DNA of 64,000 bases, taken from contig MKUH01000025.1 of NCBI GenBank assembly GCA_001897745.1, positions 1 through 64,000 of the forward strand, written 5' to 3'. Each line of letters starts with the position of its first letter. Position 1 is the stretch's first letter. The position numbers and the translations under genes were made by a program. Positions 9,426 through 20,994 of the stretch are shown piece after piece. Under the pieces are notes generated by a model, which was given only the letters and a program-made list of their open reading frames with translations, was not told the origin of the DNA and did no database searches. This DNA is from Candidatus Accumulibacter sp. 66-26 (GTDB taxonomy: Bacteria; Pseudomonadota; Gammaproteobacteria; Burkholderiales; Rhodocyclaceae).

Positions 9426-10301
9426 ATGTCGGCGCGCCATCCGATCATCGCCGTCACCGGTTCCTCGGGGGCCGGAACGACCAAGGTCAAGCAGACCTTC
9501 GAGCAGATTTTCTGGCGCGAGAACATCCACGGCGCGTTCGTCGAGGGCGACAGCTTCCACCGCTACCCGCGCGCCGAAATCACCCGCCTGATCCACCAGG
9601 CCGAACGCGAAGGCCGCCAGGCGCCCTCGCACTTCGGGCCGGAAGGCAACGACTTCGCCGGCATCGAGCGGCTCTTCCGCGAATACGCGGAAACCGGCAG
9701 CAGCCGCTTCCGCCACTACATCCACGACGAAGTCGAGGTCGCCAAGTTCGGCGGCGAGATCGGCACCTTCACCGACTGGCAGGAACTGCCGGCCGACAGC
9801 GACATCCTGCTCTACGAAGGCCTGCACGGCGCGGTGAAGACCGACGAGGTGGACGTCGCGCAGCATCCTGACCTGATCATCGGCGTCGTGCCGACGATCA
9901 ACCTCGAATGGATCCAGAAGATCCACCGCGACACCAAGAAGCGCGGGCACTCGCTCGAAGCGGTGACGAACACCATCCTGCGGCGCATGCACGACTACGT
10001 GCACTACATCACGCCGCAGTTCTCGCGCACGCACATCAACTTCCAGCGCGTGCCGGTGGTCGACACCTCCAACCCCTTCATCGCGCGCGACATCCCGAGC
10101 CAGGACGAGTCCTTCGTCGTGATCCGCTTCGCCGACCCGCGCGGCACCGACTTCCCCTACCTGCTGACGATGATCGACCAGTCCTTCATGTCGCGCCCGA
10201 ACACGCTGGTCGTTCCCGGCGGCAAGATGCCGCTGGCCATGCAGCTGATCCTGACGCCGATGATCTGGAAGATGATGGAAAAGAAGCGCGCCGCCGGCTG
10301 A
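9426..10301 (+). CDS. prk: Phosphoribulokinase
   Basis: A 291-residue class I phosphoribulokinase that phosphorylates ribulose 5-phosphate to ribulose 1,5-bisphosphate. It has a P-loop GSSGAGTT at residues 12-19, EGDSFHRY just after strand 2, and the conserved YEGLHGA, NLEWIQKIHRD, PQFSRTHINFQRVP and VVDTSNPFIARDIP segments. By eye, features such as KIHRDTKKRG and ILRRMHDYVHYI look closer to the proteobacterial Calvin-cycle (CbbP) form than to the PrkB form found in enterobacteria without RuBisCO, but this needs a tree. It lies directly behind fbp. No RuBisCO gene is in the window. Confidence 0.93.
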   Translation: MSARHPIIAVTGSSGAGTTKVKQTFEQIFWRENIHGAFVEGDSFHRYPRAEITRLIHQAEREGRQAPSHFGPEGNDFAGIERLFREYAETGSSRFRHYIHDEVEVAKFGGEIGTFTDWQELPADSDILLYEGLHGAVKTDEVDVAQHPDLIIGVVPTINLEWIQKIHRDTKKRGHSLEAVTNTILRRMHDYVHYITPQFSRTHINFQRVPVVDTSNPFIARDIPSQDESFVVIRFADPRGTDFPYLLTMIDQSFMSRPNTLVVPGGKMPLAMQLILTPMIWKMMEKKRAAG

Positions 10302-10340
10302 GCGGCCGCCGGGCGCGCCGGCGCGGATCGCTCGCGCCGC

Positions 10341-11969
10341 TCAGACCCGGAAGCGGCCGATCTGCGCACGCAGGCTGACGGCGATCTGTTCGAGCTGCTC
10401 CGCCGTATCCGCCGTGCCGCGGATCGTCGAACTGGTTTCCTCGACCATCTGGGCGATCTGCTCCACCCGCTGCGCGATCGAGGTGCTGGCGGCGCTCTGC
10501 TCGCGCGTCGCGCTCGCCACCTCGCGTACGCGCTCCAGCGTGCGCCCGGCCCCGCTCTCGATCTCGCGCAGCGATTCGGAGGCGGAACCGGCCAGCTGCA
10601 CGCAATGCTCGACCTCGGGCAGCGCGGCGTTCATCGCCTCGACCGCCCCCGCCGTATCGCCCTGGATGCCGACGATCATCTGCTCGATCTCGGTGGTCGC
10701 CACCGCCGTCCGCTCGGCCAGCTTGCGCACCTCGTCGGCGACCACGGCGAAGCCGCGCCCCTGCTCGCCGGCGCGCGCCGCCTCGATCGCCGCGTTGAGC
10801 GCGAGAAGATTGGTCTGCGCGGCGATCTCCTTGATCACGTTGGCGATCGACGACACCTGCGCGGCCCGCTCCTGCAGCGCATGGATGCGCCCCGAGGCAT
10901 TGCTCACGGTGCCGGAAATGGTGCGGATCGCGGCGGACGCCTGGTCGACGCGCGCGCCGCCCTGCCCGGCCAGGGTCATGGCCGCGTGCGAATCCTGCTC
11001 GGTTTCATGCGCGCTCTCCGAAATGTGGCTGGAGCTCACCGTCATCTGCTCGATGGCCGCCGCCATCGCCGACGTCGCATCCGCCTGCTGGCTGGCGGCC
11101 GTCGCCACCTCGCCCGAGGCATGGCTGATCTGTTCGGCGTTACGCACCAGCTGGTCGGCCCCCGTATCGATTTCGCGCACCAGCCCGCGCAGGGCCGCGA
11201 CCATCCCGCCGAGGGCGTGCAACATGCTGCCGGGCGGCGGCGCGCCGACCTCCGCCGTCAGATCGCCGTCGGCCACCCGCCGCATGACCTCGGCCGCCGC
11301 CTGCGGCTCGCCGCCGAGCTGGCGCAGGACGCTGGCGCCGACGCGCCAGCCGACTACGCTCAGCAGCACGAGCAGCCCGAGCGAAATGCCGCCGAGCAGC
11401 ATGGCGTCACGCCGGAAGGCAGTGTCCACGTCGTCGATGTAGATGCCGGTGCCGACCACCCAGCCCCAGGGCGCGAAAGGCGCGGCATAGGACAGCTTGG
11501 GTTCGGGCTTGTCCTGCCCGGCCTTGGGGAACCAGTAATCGACGAAGCCGCCGCCGCGTTTGCCGGCGGCGACCAGCTCCTGGATCAGAAACTTGCCGGT
11601 CGCGTCCTTCATGTCCTTGCGGTTCTGGCCCTCGGTTTCCGGCTTCGGCGGCAGCAGCACGTAGTTGTGCTCGCCGTCGAGGATGAAGAAATAGTCGTTG
11701 CCGCCGAAGCGCAGGCTGCGCAGGCTTTCGCGCGCGGCAAGCCGGGCCTCTTCGTCCGACACTTTGCCTTCTTGCGCCAGCTTGTGATGGTGCGCCAGCA
11801 CGCCGGCGGCGACCTCCACGAGATTGCGGGTCGTCTGCTTCCTGTCCTCCAGCATGCTGCTCTTGAGCTGGAACAGCGCCACCAGGCAGAGCAGCAGCAG
11901 CCCCGCCAGCGCCAGAACCACGAGCAGCTGCATGCGGGTCGCCACCCGCCACGACGTCAAACCTGACAT
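10341..11969 (-). CDS. Methyl-accepting chemotaxis protein with Cache domain
   Basis: A 542-residue transmembrane chemoreceptor. It has a first helix at about 13-34, a periplasmic single-Cache (sCache_2-like) sensor at about 40-185 with [11 protein letters not shown] and [14 protein letters not shown], a second helix at about 188-210, a HAMP-like linker, and a cytoplasmic signalling hairpin. The hairpin tip carries the highly conserved [33 protein letters not shown] region (quoted in part: [19 protein letters not shown]). The C-terminus ends GRFRV and lacks a CheR-tethering pentapeptide. Small organic acids are common ligands of this Cache class, but the ligand here is unknown. It stands alone between metabolic genes and converges with prk. 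An AAGGGG ribosome site precedes the ATG. Confidence 0.93.
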   Translation of the reverse strand: MSGLTSWRVATRMQLLVVLALAGLLLLCLVALFQLKSSMLEDRKQTTRNLVEVAAGVLAHHHKLAQEGKVSDEEARLAARESLRSLRFGGNDYFFILDGEHNYVLLPPKPETEGQNRKDMKDATGKFLIQELVAAGKRGGGFVDYWFPKAGQDKPEPKLSYAAPFAPWGWVVGTGIYIDDVDTAFRRDAMLLGGISLGLLVLLSVVGWRVGASVLRQLGGEPQAAAEVMRRVADGDLTAEVGAPPPGSMLHALGGMVAALRGLVREIDTGADQLVRNAEQISHASGEVATAASQQADATSAMAAAIEQMTVSSSHISESAHETEQDSHAAMTLAGQGGARVDQASAAIRTISGTVSNASGRIHALQERAAQVSSIANVIKEIAAQTNLLALNAAIEAARAGEQGRGFAVVADEVRKLAERTAVATTEIEQMIVGIQGDTAGAVEAMNAALPEVEHCVQLAGSASESLREIESGAGRTLERVREVASATREQSAASTSIAQRVEQIAQMVEETSSTIRGTADTAEQLEQIAVSLRAQIGRFRV

Positions 11970-12156
11970 GACCCACCCCTTTTTTTAATTCCCGCCGATC
12001 GGTGCCGCGAAAATACCATATCCGTCCGCCGCGAGAGGCGCGCAATGCGTCCGCGGCACCGCGAGCGCACGGCGGCGCCGTGCGGCGGCCCCGGTCACTG
12101 GAAAAACCCCCTGTTTTGGCGGATAATTTCGCCTTTTTGCAGATCGGCAAATCATC
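11970..12156. promoter_or_regulatory. Divergent region between the chemoreceptor and tkt
   Basis: A 187-base divergent intergenic region. A GATAAT hexamer at 12122-12127 is a candidate -10 element for tkt, 29 bases before its GTG start. No convincing -35 element, operator or hairpin was recognised for either gene. Confidence 0.35.
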
Positions 12157-14178
12157 GTGTCCGTCGCCTCCCCCGCCGCCCCCAAGGTCGTCTTCACCCC
12201 GCTGACCGGCGCCATCCGCGCCCTCGCCATGGACGCCGTCCAGAAAGCCAACTCCGGCCACCCCGGCGCGCCGATGGGCATGGCCGAAATCGCCGAAGTG
12301 CTGTGGCGGCGCCACCTGCGCCACAATCCGGCCAATCCGCAATGGGCCGACCGCGACCGATTCGTGCTCTCCAACGGGCACGGTTCGATGCTGATCTACG
12401 CCCTGCTGCACCTCACCGGCTACGACCTGTCGATCGACGACCTGAAGAACTTCCGCCAGTTCGGCTCGCGCACCGCCGGCCACCCCGAAGTCGGCCACAC
12501 GCCGGGCGTCGAGACGACGACCGGGCCGCTCGGCCAGGGCATCAGCAACGCCGTCGGCCTCGCGCTCGCCGAGAAGGTTCTGGCCGCCGAGTTCAACCGC
12601 CCGGGCCATGAAATCGTCGACCATGCGACCTACGCCTTCCTCGGCGACGGCTGCCTGATGGAAGGCATCAGCCACGAAGCCTGCTCGCTGGCCGGCACGC
12701 TCGGCCTCGGCAAGCTGATCGCCTTCTACGACGACAACGGCATTTCGATCGACGGCCACGTCGAGGGCTGGTTCACCGACGACACGCCGAAGCGCTTCGA
12801 GGCCTACGGCTGGCAGGTCATCCCGAACGTCGCCGGGCACGCCCCGGAAGCCATCGAGCAGGCCCTGCGCGCTGCGCGCGCCGAAACCGGCAAACCGACG
12901 CTGATCTGCTGCAAGACGGTGATCGGCCTCGGCGCCCCGAACAAGGCCGGCTCGCACGACGTGCACGGCGCGCCGCTCGGCGCCGACGAAATCGCCGCCG
13001 CGCGCACCGCCATCGGCTGGAACCACGCACCCTTCGAAATCCCGGCCGACGTATACGCCGCCTGGGACGCCAAGGCCAAGGGCGCCGCGCTGGAGGGCGA
13101 GTGGAACGCGCGCTTCGCCGCCTACCGCGCCGCCTTCCCCGAACTCGCCGCCGAATTCGCGCGGCGCATGGCCGGCCAACTGCCGGCCGACTGGGCCGCG
13201 GCCTCCGCCAAAGCCATCGCCGAAATCGCCGCCAAGGCCGAGAACATCGCCACGCGCAAGGCCTCGCAGAACGCGATCAACGCCTTCGCGCCGCTGCTGC
13301 CCGAACTGATCGGCGGCTCGGCCGACCTCGCCGGCTCCAACCTCACGCTGTGGAAGGGCTCCAAGGGCGTCAGCAAGACGAGTGGTGCGGAAGGCGGCGG
13401 CAACTACATCTACTACGGCGTGCGCGAATTCGGCATGACCGCGATCGCCAACGGCCTCGCGCTGCACGGCGGCCTGATCCCGTACACCGCGACCTTCCTC
13501 GTCTTCTCCGACTACGCGCGCAACGCGATCCGCATGGCGGCGCTGATGAAGCAGCGCCAGATCATGGTCTACACGCACGACTCGATCGGTCTCGGCGAGG
13601 ACGGCCCGACGCACCAGCCGGTCGAGCACGTCGCCAGCCTGCGCCTGATCCCCAACCTCGACGTCTGGCGCACCGCCGACGCGACCGAAACGGCCGTCGC
13701 CTGGGCCGCCGCCATCGAGCGCCGCGACGGGCCGAGCGTCCTCGCCCTGTCGCGCCAGAACCTGCCGACGGTGACCGGCGCGATCGCCGCCGACAGCATC
13801 CGGCGCGGCGGCTACGTGCTGTCCGACGCCGCCAACGCCCAGGCCGTGCTGATCGCCACCGGCTCCGAAATCAAGCTCGCGCTCGACGCGCAGCAGGCGC
13901 TGGCCGCCGCCGGCATCGCCGTGCGCGTCGTCTCGCTGCCCTGCGCCGACGTCTTCGAGCGCCAGGACAAGGCCTACCGCGAGTCCGTGCTGCCGCGCGG
14001 CATTCCGCGCGTCGCCATCGAAGCCGGCGTGAGCGACTTCTGGCGCAAGTACGTCGGCCTCGACGGCGCCGTGATCGGCATCGACCGCTTCGGCGAATCG
14101 GCCCCGGCCGGCGAGCTGTTCAAGTTCTTCGGCTTCACCGTGGACAACGTCGTCGCCACCGTCAAAGACATTCTGTAA
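12157..14178 (+). CDS. tkt: Transketolase
   Basis: A 673-residue thiamine-diphosphate enzyme that moves two-carbon ketol units between sugar phosphates in the non-oxidative pentose phosphate pathway and Calvin cycle. The N-terminal HPGAPMGMA, the [18 protein letters not shown] segment, and the ThDP/metal motif [13 protein letters not shown] ending in YDDN are all present. The C-terminal pyrimidine domain has [17 protein letters not shown] and [18 protein letters not shown]. The start is GTG; no ATG upstream fits and the homology begins within about 15 residues. The gap gene follows 13 bases downstream with its own AAGGAG site, so the two are one operon. Confidence 0.96.
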   Translation: MSVASPAAPKVVFTPLTGAIRALAMDAVQKANSGHPGAPMGMAEIAEVLWRRHLRHNPANPQWADRDRFVLSNGHGSMLIYALLHLTGYDLSIDDLKNFRQFGSRTAGHPEVGHTPGVETTTGPLGQGISNAVGLALAEKVLAAEFNRPGHEIVDHATYAFLGDGCLMEGISHEACSLAGTLGLGKLIAFYDDNGISIDGHVEGWFTDDTPKRFEAYGWQVIPNVAGHAPEAIEQALRAARAETGKPTLICCKTVIGLGAPNKAGSHDVHGAPLGADEIAAARTAIGWNHAPFEIPADVYAAWDAKAKGAALEGEWNARFAAYRAAFPELAAEFARRMAGQLPADWAAASAKAIAEIAAKAENIATRKASQNAINAFAPLLPELIGGSADLAGSNLTLWKGSKGVSKTSGAEGGGNYIYYGVREFGMTAIANGLALHGGLIPYTATFLVFSDYARNAIRMAALMKQRQIMVYTHDSIGLGEDGPTHQPVEHVASLRLIPNLDVWRTADATETAVAWAAAIERRDGPSVLALSRQNLPTVTGAIAADSIRRGGYVLSDAANAQAVLIATGSEIKLALDAQQALAAAGIAVRVVSLPCADVFERQDKAYRESVLPRGIPRVAIEAGVSDFWRKYVGLDGAVIGIDRFGESAPAGELFKFFGFTVDNVVATVKDIL

Positions 14179-14191
14179 AAGGAGTTTTCAC

Positions 14192-15220
<1,029 letters not shown>

Positions 15221-15243
15221 GCCGGCACAAGCGCCAAAACGAA

Positions 15244-15272
15244 AGCCGCCGGGGTAACCCGGCGGCTTTTTT
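15244..15272 (+). terminator. Rho-independent terminator after gap
   Basis: A perfect 10-base-pair stem, AGCCGCCGGG / CCCGGCGGCT, with a GTAA loop, followed by TTTTT. It closes the tkt-gap transcript. Confidence 0.9.
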
Positions 15273-15326
15273 CATTCCCGGAACAAGTCATTGGGCGCCG
15301 GCCCGCGCGGACGGCCGCCCCGTCCG

Positions 15327-15878
15327 CTACCGTCCGCCGGACAGCGCGGCCTGCAGCGCGGCGAACTCCGGCATGCCCGCCGGCGAATTGGCCAGCGCCT
15401 CGGCGCTCAGCGACTGCTGCCCCAGCAGGCCCGCCGGCAGCGCCCCCGCCGCCGGCGCCTCTTCCTCCTTCGACAGCATCCATTCCGTGATCCGCCGCGC
15501 GATCTCCGCCTCCACCGCGGCGCGCTCTTCCGGCGGCATGGCGTTGAGCTTTTCCTCGCTCAGTCCCATCTTGGCCAGGATGGCGTCGCGCATGTGCTCG
15601 GCCGGCGATTTGTTCAGGTAATCGTCAATCTCCTTGCGCAGGGCGTCGTTGGCCGCCTTGGTCTGCGCCGCCTTTGCCGCGGCCTGTTCCGCCGCCGTTT
15701 CCTCGGCCGTCCGCGCCTTGCTTCCGGCGGAGTTCGTCGCACCGCCGGCCGCCGGCTCGCCCTGCCCGGCCAGACCGGCCTGGGCGAGTATCTGCGAAAA
15801 GCTCAGGTCGCCGCCTTGCCGGGCGGATGCGGATCGGCCGACGTTCGACAGGGGATCGTAGGGGGATTCGACTTTCAC
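15327..15878 (-). CDS. Small alanine-rich hypothetical protein
   Basis: A 183-residue protein I do not recognise. It is rich in Ala, Glu and Gln and predicted mostly helical. A low-complexity first third (repeated AE/AA, around residues 35-75) is followed by a more ordered stretch, EIDDYLNKSPAEHMRDAILAKMGLSEEKL, of which the core is SPAEHMRDAILAKMG, then MPPEERAAVEAEIARRITE. There is no signal peptide, membrane helix or cysteine. The GTG start at 15878 is chosen because GGAGA lies 8 bases upstream; longer readings of the frame add Arg-rich residues that look non-coding. It converges with gap across a terminator and is divergent from the epd-type gene. Confidence 0.65.
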   Translation of the reverse strand: MKVESPYDPLSNVGRSASARQGGDLSFSQILAQAGLAGQGEPAAGGATNSAGSKARTAEETAAEQAAAKAAQTKAANDALRKEIDDYLNKSPAEHMRDAILAKMGLSEEKLNAMPPEERAAVEAEIARRITEWMLSKEEEAPAAGALPAGLLGQQSLSAEALANSPAGMPEFAALQAALSGGR

Positions 15879-16213
15879 GATGCAGTCTCCAAAGACAATG
15901 AGGTACGGGCACGATGCAAATCGCGTACCAGACAGCCTCATCCCCAGCTTGCGTGCGCCCGGCCAGCGTTTTCGAGGCACCGGCACGCAACGCCCGCCGG
16001 CAAGAATGTCCGCCTCCCTGCAGGAATTGCCGCCCGCGGGCGCGACGCGACGGACGCACGGCGCCCGCCGGCGTTGCCCGCTCCGGCAGTCGCCGCCGCG
16101 AGCCGCGAGCGCCCGCGCCCGCCCCGCCCTTATTCGCCTGTCTTCGCCGTGATTCCGGTTTACGCCGACAACCCTGTAAAATCCCGGCCTTCACTCTTTT
16201 TCCGATCGCCACA
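15879..16213. promoter_or_regulatory. 335-base divergent intergenic region before the epd-type gene
   Basis: This gap separates the small hypothetical gene (leftward) from the epd-type gene (rightward). Near its right end, a GTAAAAT heptamer (hexamer TAAAAT at 16177-16182) gives a candidate -10 for the epd-type gene, 31 bases before its GTG. A TTTACG at 16159-16164 is only 12 bases upstream, too close for a standard -35. The GC-rich middle contains no convincing ORF, RNA gene or inverted repeat. Confidence 0.4.
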
Positions 16214-17278
16214 GTGTCCGGCTCACCCCGCCCCCTCCGCGTCGCCATCAACGGCTACGGCCGCATCGGCCGCTGCTTCCTGCGCGCGCTGCTCGAATCG
16301 CCGCTGCGCGAGGCGCTCGAAGTCGTCGCCATCAACGAGCCGGCCAAGCTCGACAGCATCGCCTACCTGACCCGCTACGATTCGACGCACGGCCGCTTCC
16401 CGGGCCAGGTCGCGCTGCGCGACGGGCAGCTCGAGATCGACGGCCGCCCGATCGCCGTCAGCCATGCGCAGACGCCCGAGGAAGTCGACTGGCGCGCGCT
16501 CGACATCGACCTGCTCGTCGAATGCTCCGGCCACTACGGCTACCGCTGCGACCTCGTGCGCTTCCTCGACGCCGGCTGCAAGCGCCTGCTCCTCTCGCAC
16601 CCCGGCCACGGTGCCGAGGACGTCGACGCGACCGTCGTCTACGGCATCAACCAGCACCGGCTGACCGGCGCCGAGCGCCTCGTCTCGAACGCCTCGTGCA
16701 CGACCAACGCCGTCGTTCCGGTGCTCGACCTGCTGCAGCGCACGATCGGCATCGAGCAGGTGCTGCTCACGACGCTGCACTCGGCGATGAACGACCAGCC
16801 CTTGGCCGACGGCTACCACCACGCCGACCTGCGCCGCACGCGCGCCGCGCTGCCCTCGATCATCCCGGTGTCGACCGGGCTGGCGCGCGGCGTCGAGCGC
16901 CTGCTGCCCGACCTCGCCGGCCGCGTGCAGGCCAAGGCGATCCGCGTGCCGACGCTCAACGTCTCGGCGATCGACGTCGTCGTCGAATTTTCGCGCGACG
17001 TCACGGCGGGCGAAATCAACGCCCTGCTCGCGCAGGCCGCCGCCGGCCCGCTGCGCGGGCTGCTCGCTTTTTCCGACGAGGCGCACGCCTCGATCGACTT
17101 CAACCACGACGCGCACTCGGCCATCGTCGACGGCAGCCAGACGCGCGCCGCCGGCCCGCGCCTGGTGAACCTGCTGCTCTGGTTCGACAACGAATGGGGC
17201 TTCGCCAACCGCCTGGTCGAAGTCGCCGGGCACTGGCTGCGCGCCGCGTCCGCCAAGAATTCCGCAGCACAAGACTGA
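16214..17278 (+). CDS. epd: GAPDH-family dehydrogenase, D-erythrose-4-phosphate dehydrogenase type
   Basis: A 354-residue member of the GAPDH superfamily. The Rossmann motif NGYGRIGR and catalytic Cys162 in SNASCTTN are conserved. Several features match the erythrose-4-phosphate dehydrogenase (Epd/GapB) branch rather than true [32 protein letters not shown] in place of [25 protein letters not shown] and [12 protein letters not shown]. Epd oxidises erythrose 4-phosphate to 4-phosphoerythronate, the first step of DXP-dependent vitamin B6 synthesis; pdxA, a later enzyme of that route, is also in this window. The GTG at 16214 is chosen because homology begins eight residues later. It lies 20 bases before pgk and is probably co-transcribed. 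Confidence 0.85.
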   Translation: MSGSPRPLRVAINGYGRIGRCFLRALLESPLREALEVVAINEPAKLDSIAYLTRYDSTHGRFPGQVALRDGQLEIDGRPIAVSHAQTPEEVDWRALDIDLLVECSGHYGYRCDLVRFLDAGCKRLLLSHPGHGAEDVDATVVYGINQHRLTGAERLVSNASCTTNAVVPVLDLLQRTIGIEQVLLTTLHSAMNDQPLADGYHHADLRRTRAALPSIIPVSTGLARGVERLLPDLAGRVQAKAIRVPTLNVSAIDVVVEFSRDVTAGEINALLAQAAAGPLRGLLAFSDEAHASIDFNHDAHSAIVDGSQTRAAGPRLVNLLLWFDNEWGFANRLVEVAGHWLRAASAKNSAAQD

Positions 17279-17298
17279 AACCCTCTGGAGATCCGACC

Positions 17299-18483
<1,185 letters not shown>

Positions 18484-18500
18484 ACGCCCGCCGCGCCGGA

Positions 18501-18530
18501 AAAAAAGGCAGCCGCAAGGCTGCCTTTTTT
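18501..18530. terminator. Bidirectional terminator between pgk and the patatin-like gene
   Basis: A perfect 13-base-pair stem, AAAAAAGGCAGCC with its complement, around a GCAA loop. The A-run and T-run at the two ends let it serve both convergent genes. Confidence 0.93.
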
Positions 18531-18546
18531 CATCCCGCGCCGCGCC

Positions 18547-20808
18547 TCAGCGCGGCGTCCACGGCACGCCGATCGACAGCCACAGCGCATGGTTGCCGCC
18601 GGCGCCCTGCCCCACGCCGAGGAAGACCGGGCCGATCAGGGTGTCGGCGCCGATGTACAGCGACGCCGAGTAGTAGCGGCCATCGGGCGTCAGCGGATCG
18701 AAGGTGCCCGCCGTGCGCGCGCCCTCCAGCGAGCCGCCGGCGTACATCCGGTTGATGATGCCGCCCAGCTGCAGGCCGAGCGGCGGCTTGATCACGCGCT
18801 GATAGCCGAGGCGCCCGAAGGTCGCCTCGCGCGCCCGGAAGCGCCACTGCCCGTAGCCGGAAAGCGACTGGAAGCCGCCCAGCGTGAAGCCTTCCTCGTA
18901 GGGCAGCGCGTCCGAGGCGCGGCCGTAGGTCAGCTGCGCGCTGAAGGTGTTCTTGCCCCAGCTGCGCGCGCCCAGCCAGTCGACGCGGCTGCGCGTGTAG
19001 GCCGTATCGCTGCCGAGCGCCTTGCTCGGCGCGAACACGTCGAGCGTCAGGCGCTGCCCGGCGCTCGGGAAATTGGCGTTGTCCAGCCGGTCGTAGTCGG
19101 CCCGCGCCGTCCACGCGCGCACCCGGCGCGTCGCGCCGGGCGCCTGCGCCAGCGCGATCACCGGCTCGAAGCGGTCCTCGCCGGCGACCGCCCCGAGACG
19201 GATCTCTGCCGCCGGCTCGAACTCGTACCCGAGCTCCAGGCCGGCGCGCAGCCGGCGCCGGGAGAACAGCGCGATCGCATCGTCGCCCGAATAGGCGCGG
19301 AACTGCTCGTGGCTGAGCAGGATGCGCGGCGCCACGAAGAACGGCGAGCGCGTGCCGAGCGGCTGATAGAACTCGCTCAGCAGGGCGCTGCGCTGGCCGA
19401 GCTGGGCCTGGTTGCGCCACTCGCCGCCCCACGCGTTGAGCCAGGTCCGGGTGTGGCTGGCGACCGCGTTGAAGCTCGTGTCGCCGCCCGCCTGCAGGCT
19501 CAGGCTCAGGCCGAAGCGCAGGAAATCGGGGCCCCATGATTTTTCCTGCGGCTCGAGCAGCGCGACGTTGCGCTCGCCGTCGCGCTGCACGCGCACACCG
19601 ACGCGCTCGAAATCGCCGCGTTCGTAGAGGCGGTTCACTTCGCCGAGAAACTCGTCGGCGCGCCAGTAGCCGGGCTTGAGGTGAAAATCGGCGGCGAGCA
19701 CGTCGGGGTTGATGCGCGGCGACGCGACGATGCGGATTTCGTCGAGGCGGCCGCCCTCGGCGGCGTCGCGCAGGCGCGCGGCGCGCCAGGCGGCGTAGGC
19801 CTCGGGCGCGACGGCGAGCGCGCGCAGGGCCGGCGCCCTCTGCCGCGCCGCGGCTTCGCCGGCCGCCACCAGGTCGTCGATGCGGTCAAAATCGCCGGCG
19901 CCGATGGCGCCGAGCTCGGGCGAGATCAGCACGTCGTCCGCGCCGAGGCTGGCGAGCGAGGCGCGCACGTTCTGCTCGGTAAGGATGTTCACCATCTGCA
20001 CGCCGACGCCGAAGACCGAACGGATCTCGGCGCGCTTGAGCAGCGGCGTGCCGAGATTGACGGCGATCACCACGTCGGCGCACATGCCGCGCGCCACATC
20101 GACCGGCAGGTTGTTCACCAGACCGCCGTCGACCAGCGCGCGGCCGTCGATCTCCATCGGTGCCATGACGCCCGGCACCGACATCGTGGCACGCATCGCC
20201 TGCACCAGCCCGCCCTTGTCGAGAACGACCGGCATCCCCGACTCGATGTCGGTAGCGACCGCCTTGAACGGCAGCGGGAAGCGCGAGAAATCATCGATAC
20301 CGAGGCTGCGCACGGCGAGCCGGGCGAACAGCATCTCCATCCGCTGCCCGTAGAGCACGCCACCGGGGACGAGGATTTCGCCGTCGCGCAGGCCGAACTC
20401 CGGGCGCGCCAGGTAGCCGCTCTCCTCGCTCTTGCGTCGGGCGTTCATCGCCCGCCGGTCGGGACGGTCCTGGAAGGTCGCCGACCAGTCGATGGCGCGC
20501 ACCTGCCGTTCCATTTCATCGAGCGGCATGCCGGAAGCGAAGACGCCGCCGACCACTCCGCCCATGCTGGTGCCCGCCACGCAGTCGACCGGCACGCGCA
20601 ACTCGTCGAGCACGCGCAACACGCCAAGGTGGGCGATGCCGCGCGCGCCGCCGCCGGACAACACCAGGCCGATGCGCGGCCGCGCCGGCACGGCCGTCGG
20701 CGTGCCGTCCGCAGATTCGACCGCCGCGCCGGCCGCGGCAACGGGCGCGGCCAGCGCGGCGAGCAGCGTCAGGCCCGGCAGCGCATTGTGAAATTTGATC
20801 TGAAGCAT
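18547..20808 (-). CDS. Patatin-like phospholipase with C-terminal outer-membrane barrel (type Vd autotransporter-like)
   Basis: A 753-residue secreted/outer-membrane protein. It has a signal peptide at about 1-25; a patatin domain from about 44 with the oxyanion-hole motif GGGARG (52-57), nucleophile Ser81 in GTSMGG and the dyad Asp227 in VDGG; a POTRA-like region at about 340-425 (PDVLAADFHLKPGYW, NRLYERGDFERVGV); then an Omp85-family beta-barrel to the end. This architecture matches PlpD-type proteins that pass their own lipase domain through the outer membrane. The catalytic dyad looks intact, so lipid hydrolysis at or outside the cell surface is likely. It is a single-gene unit closed by the shared terminator. 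Confidence 0.9.
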   Translation of the reverse strand: MLQIKFHNALPGLTLLAALAAPVAAAGAAVESADGTPTAVPARPRIGLVLSGGGARGIAHLGVLRVLDELRVPVDCVAGTSMGGVVGGVFASGMPLDEMERQVRAIDWSATFQDRPDRRAMNARRKSEESGYLARPEFGLRDGEILVPGGVLYGQRMEMLFARLAVRSLGIDDFSRFPLPFKAVATDIESGMPVVLDKGGLVQAMRATMSVPGVMAPMEIDGRALVDGGLVNNLPVDVARGMCADVVIAVNLGTPLLKRAEIRSVFGVGVQMVNILTEQNVRASLASLGADDVLISPELGAIGAGDFDRIDDLVAAGEAAARQRAPALRALAVAPEAYAAWRAARLRDAAEGGRLDEIRIVASPRINPDVLAADFHLKPGYWRADEFLGEVNRLYERGDFERVGVRVQRDGERNVALLEPQEKSWGPDFLRFGLSLSLQAGGDTSFNAVASHTRTWLNAWGGEWRNQAQLGQRSALLSEFYQPLGTRSPFFVAPRILLSHEQFRAYSGDDAIALFSRRRLRAGLELGYEFEPAAEIRLGAVAGEDRFEPVIALAQAPGATRRVRAWTARADYDRLDNANFPSAGQRLTLDVFAPSKALGSDTAYTRSRVDWLGARSWGKNTFSAQLTYGRASDALPYEEGFTLGGFQSLSGYGQWRFRAREATFGRLGYQRVIKPPLGLQLGGIINRMYAGGSLEGARTAGTFDPLTPDGRYYSASLYIGADTLIGPVFLGVGQGAGGNHALWLSIGVPWTPR

Positions 20809-20910
20809 CGGAATCCCGAAACGCGAGGCGCAAAGCCGGCAACTATGACGAAACCGGCAAAATTGAGCAACGGTGCCGTTCCGCGGGCTTCCGCGCGACG
20901 CCTTATGCGC

Positions 20911-20916
20911 TAGAAT
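20911..20916 (+). promoter_or_regulatory. Putative -10 element (TAGAAT) for pyk
   Basis: TAGAAT lies 78 bases before the pyk ATG in a 186-base divergent region. No -35 with good match is present at 16-18 bases upstream; TTCCGC at 20889 is the nearest. Confidence 0.4.
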
Positions 20917-20994
20917 CCTGACGCGCGCAGCACGCCGCAGGGCCGCAAAAACCAAAGAAAAGCCCGCTTCCAAGAACTCGCTAAGGATATATCG

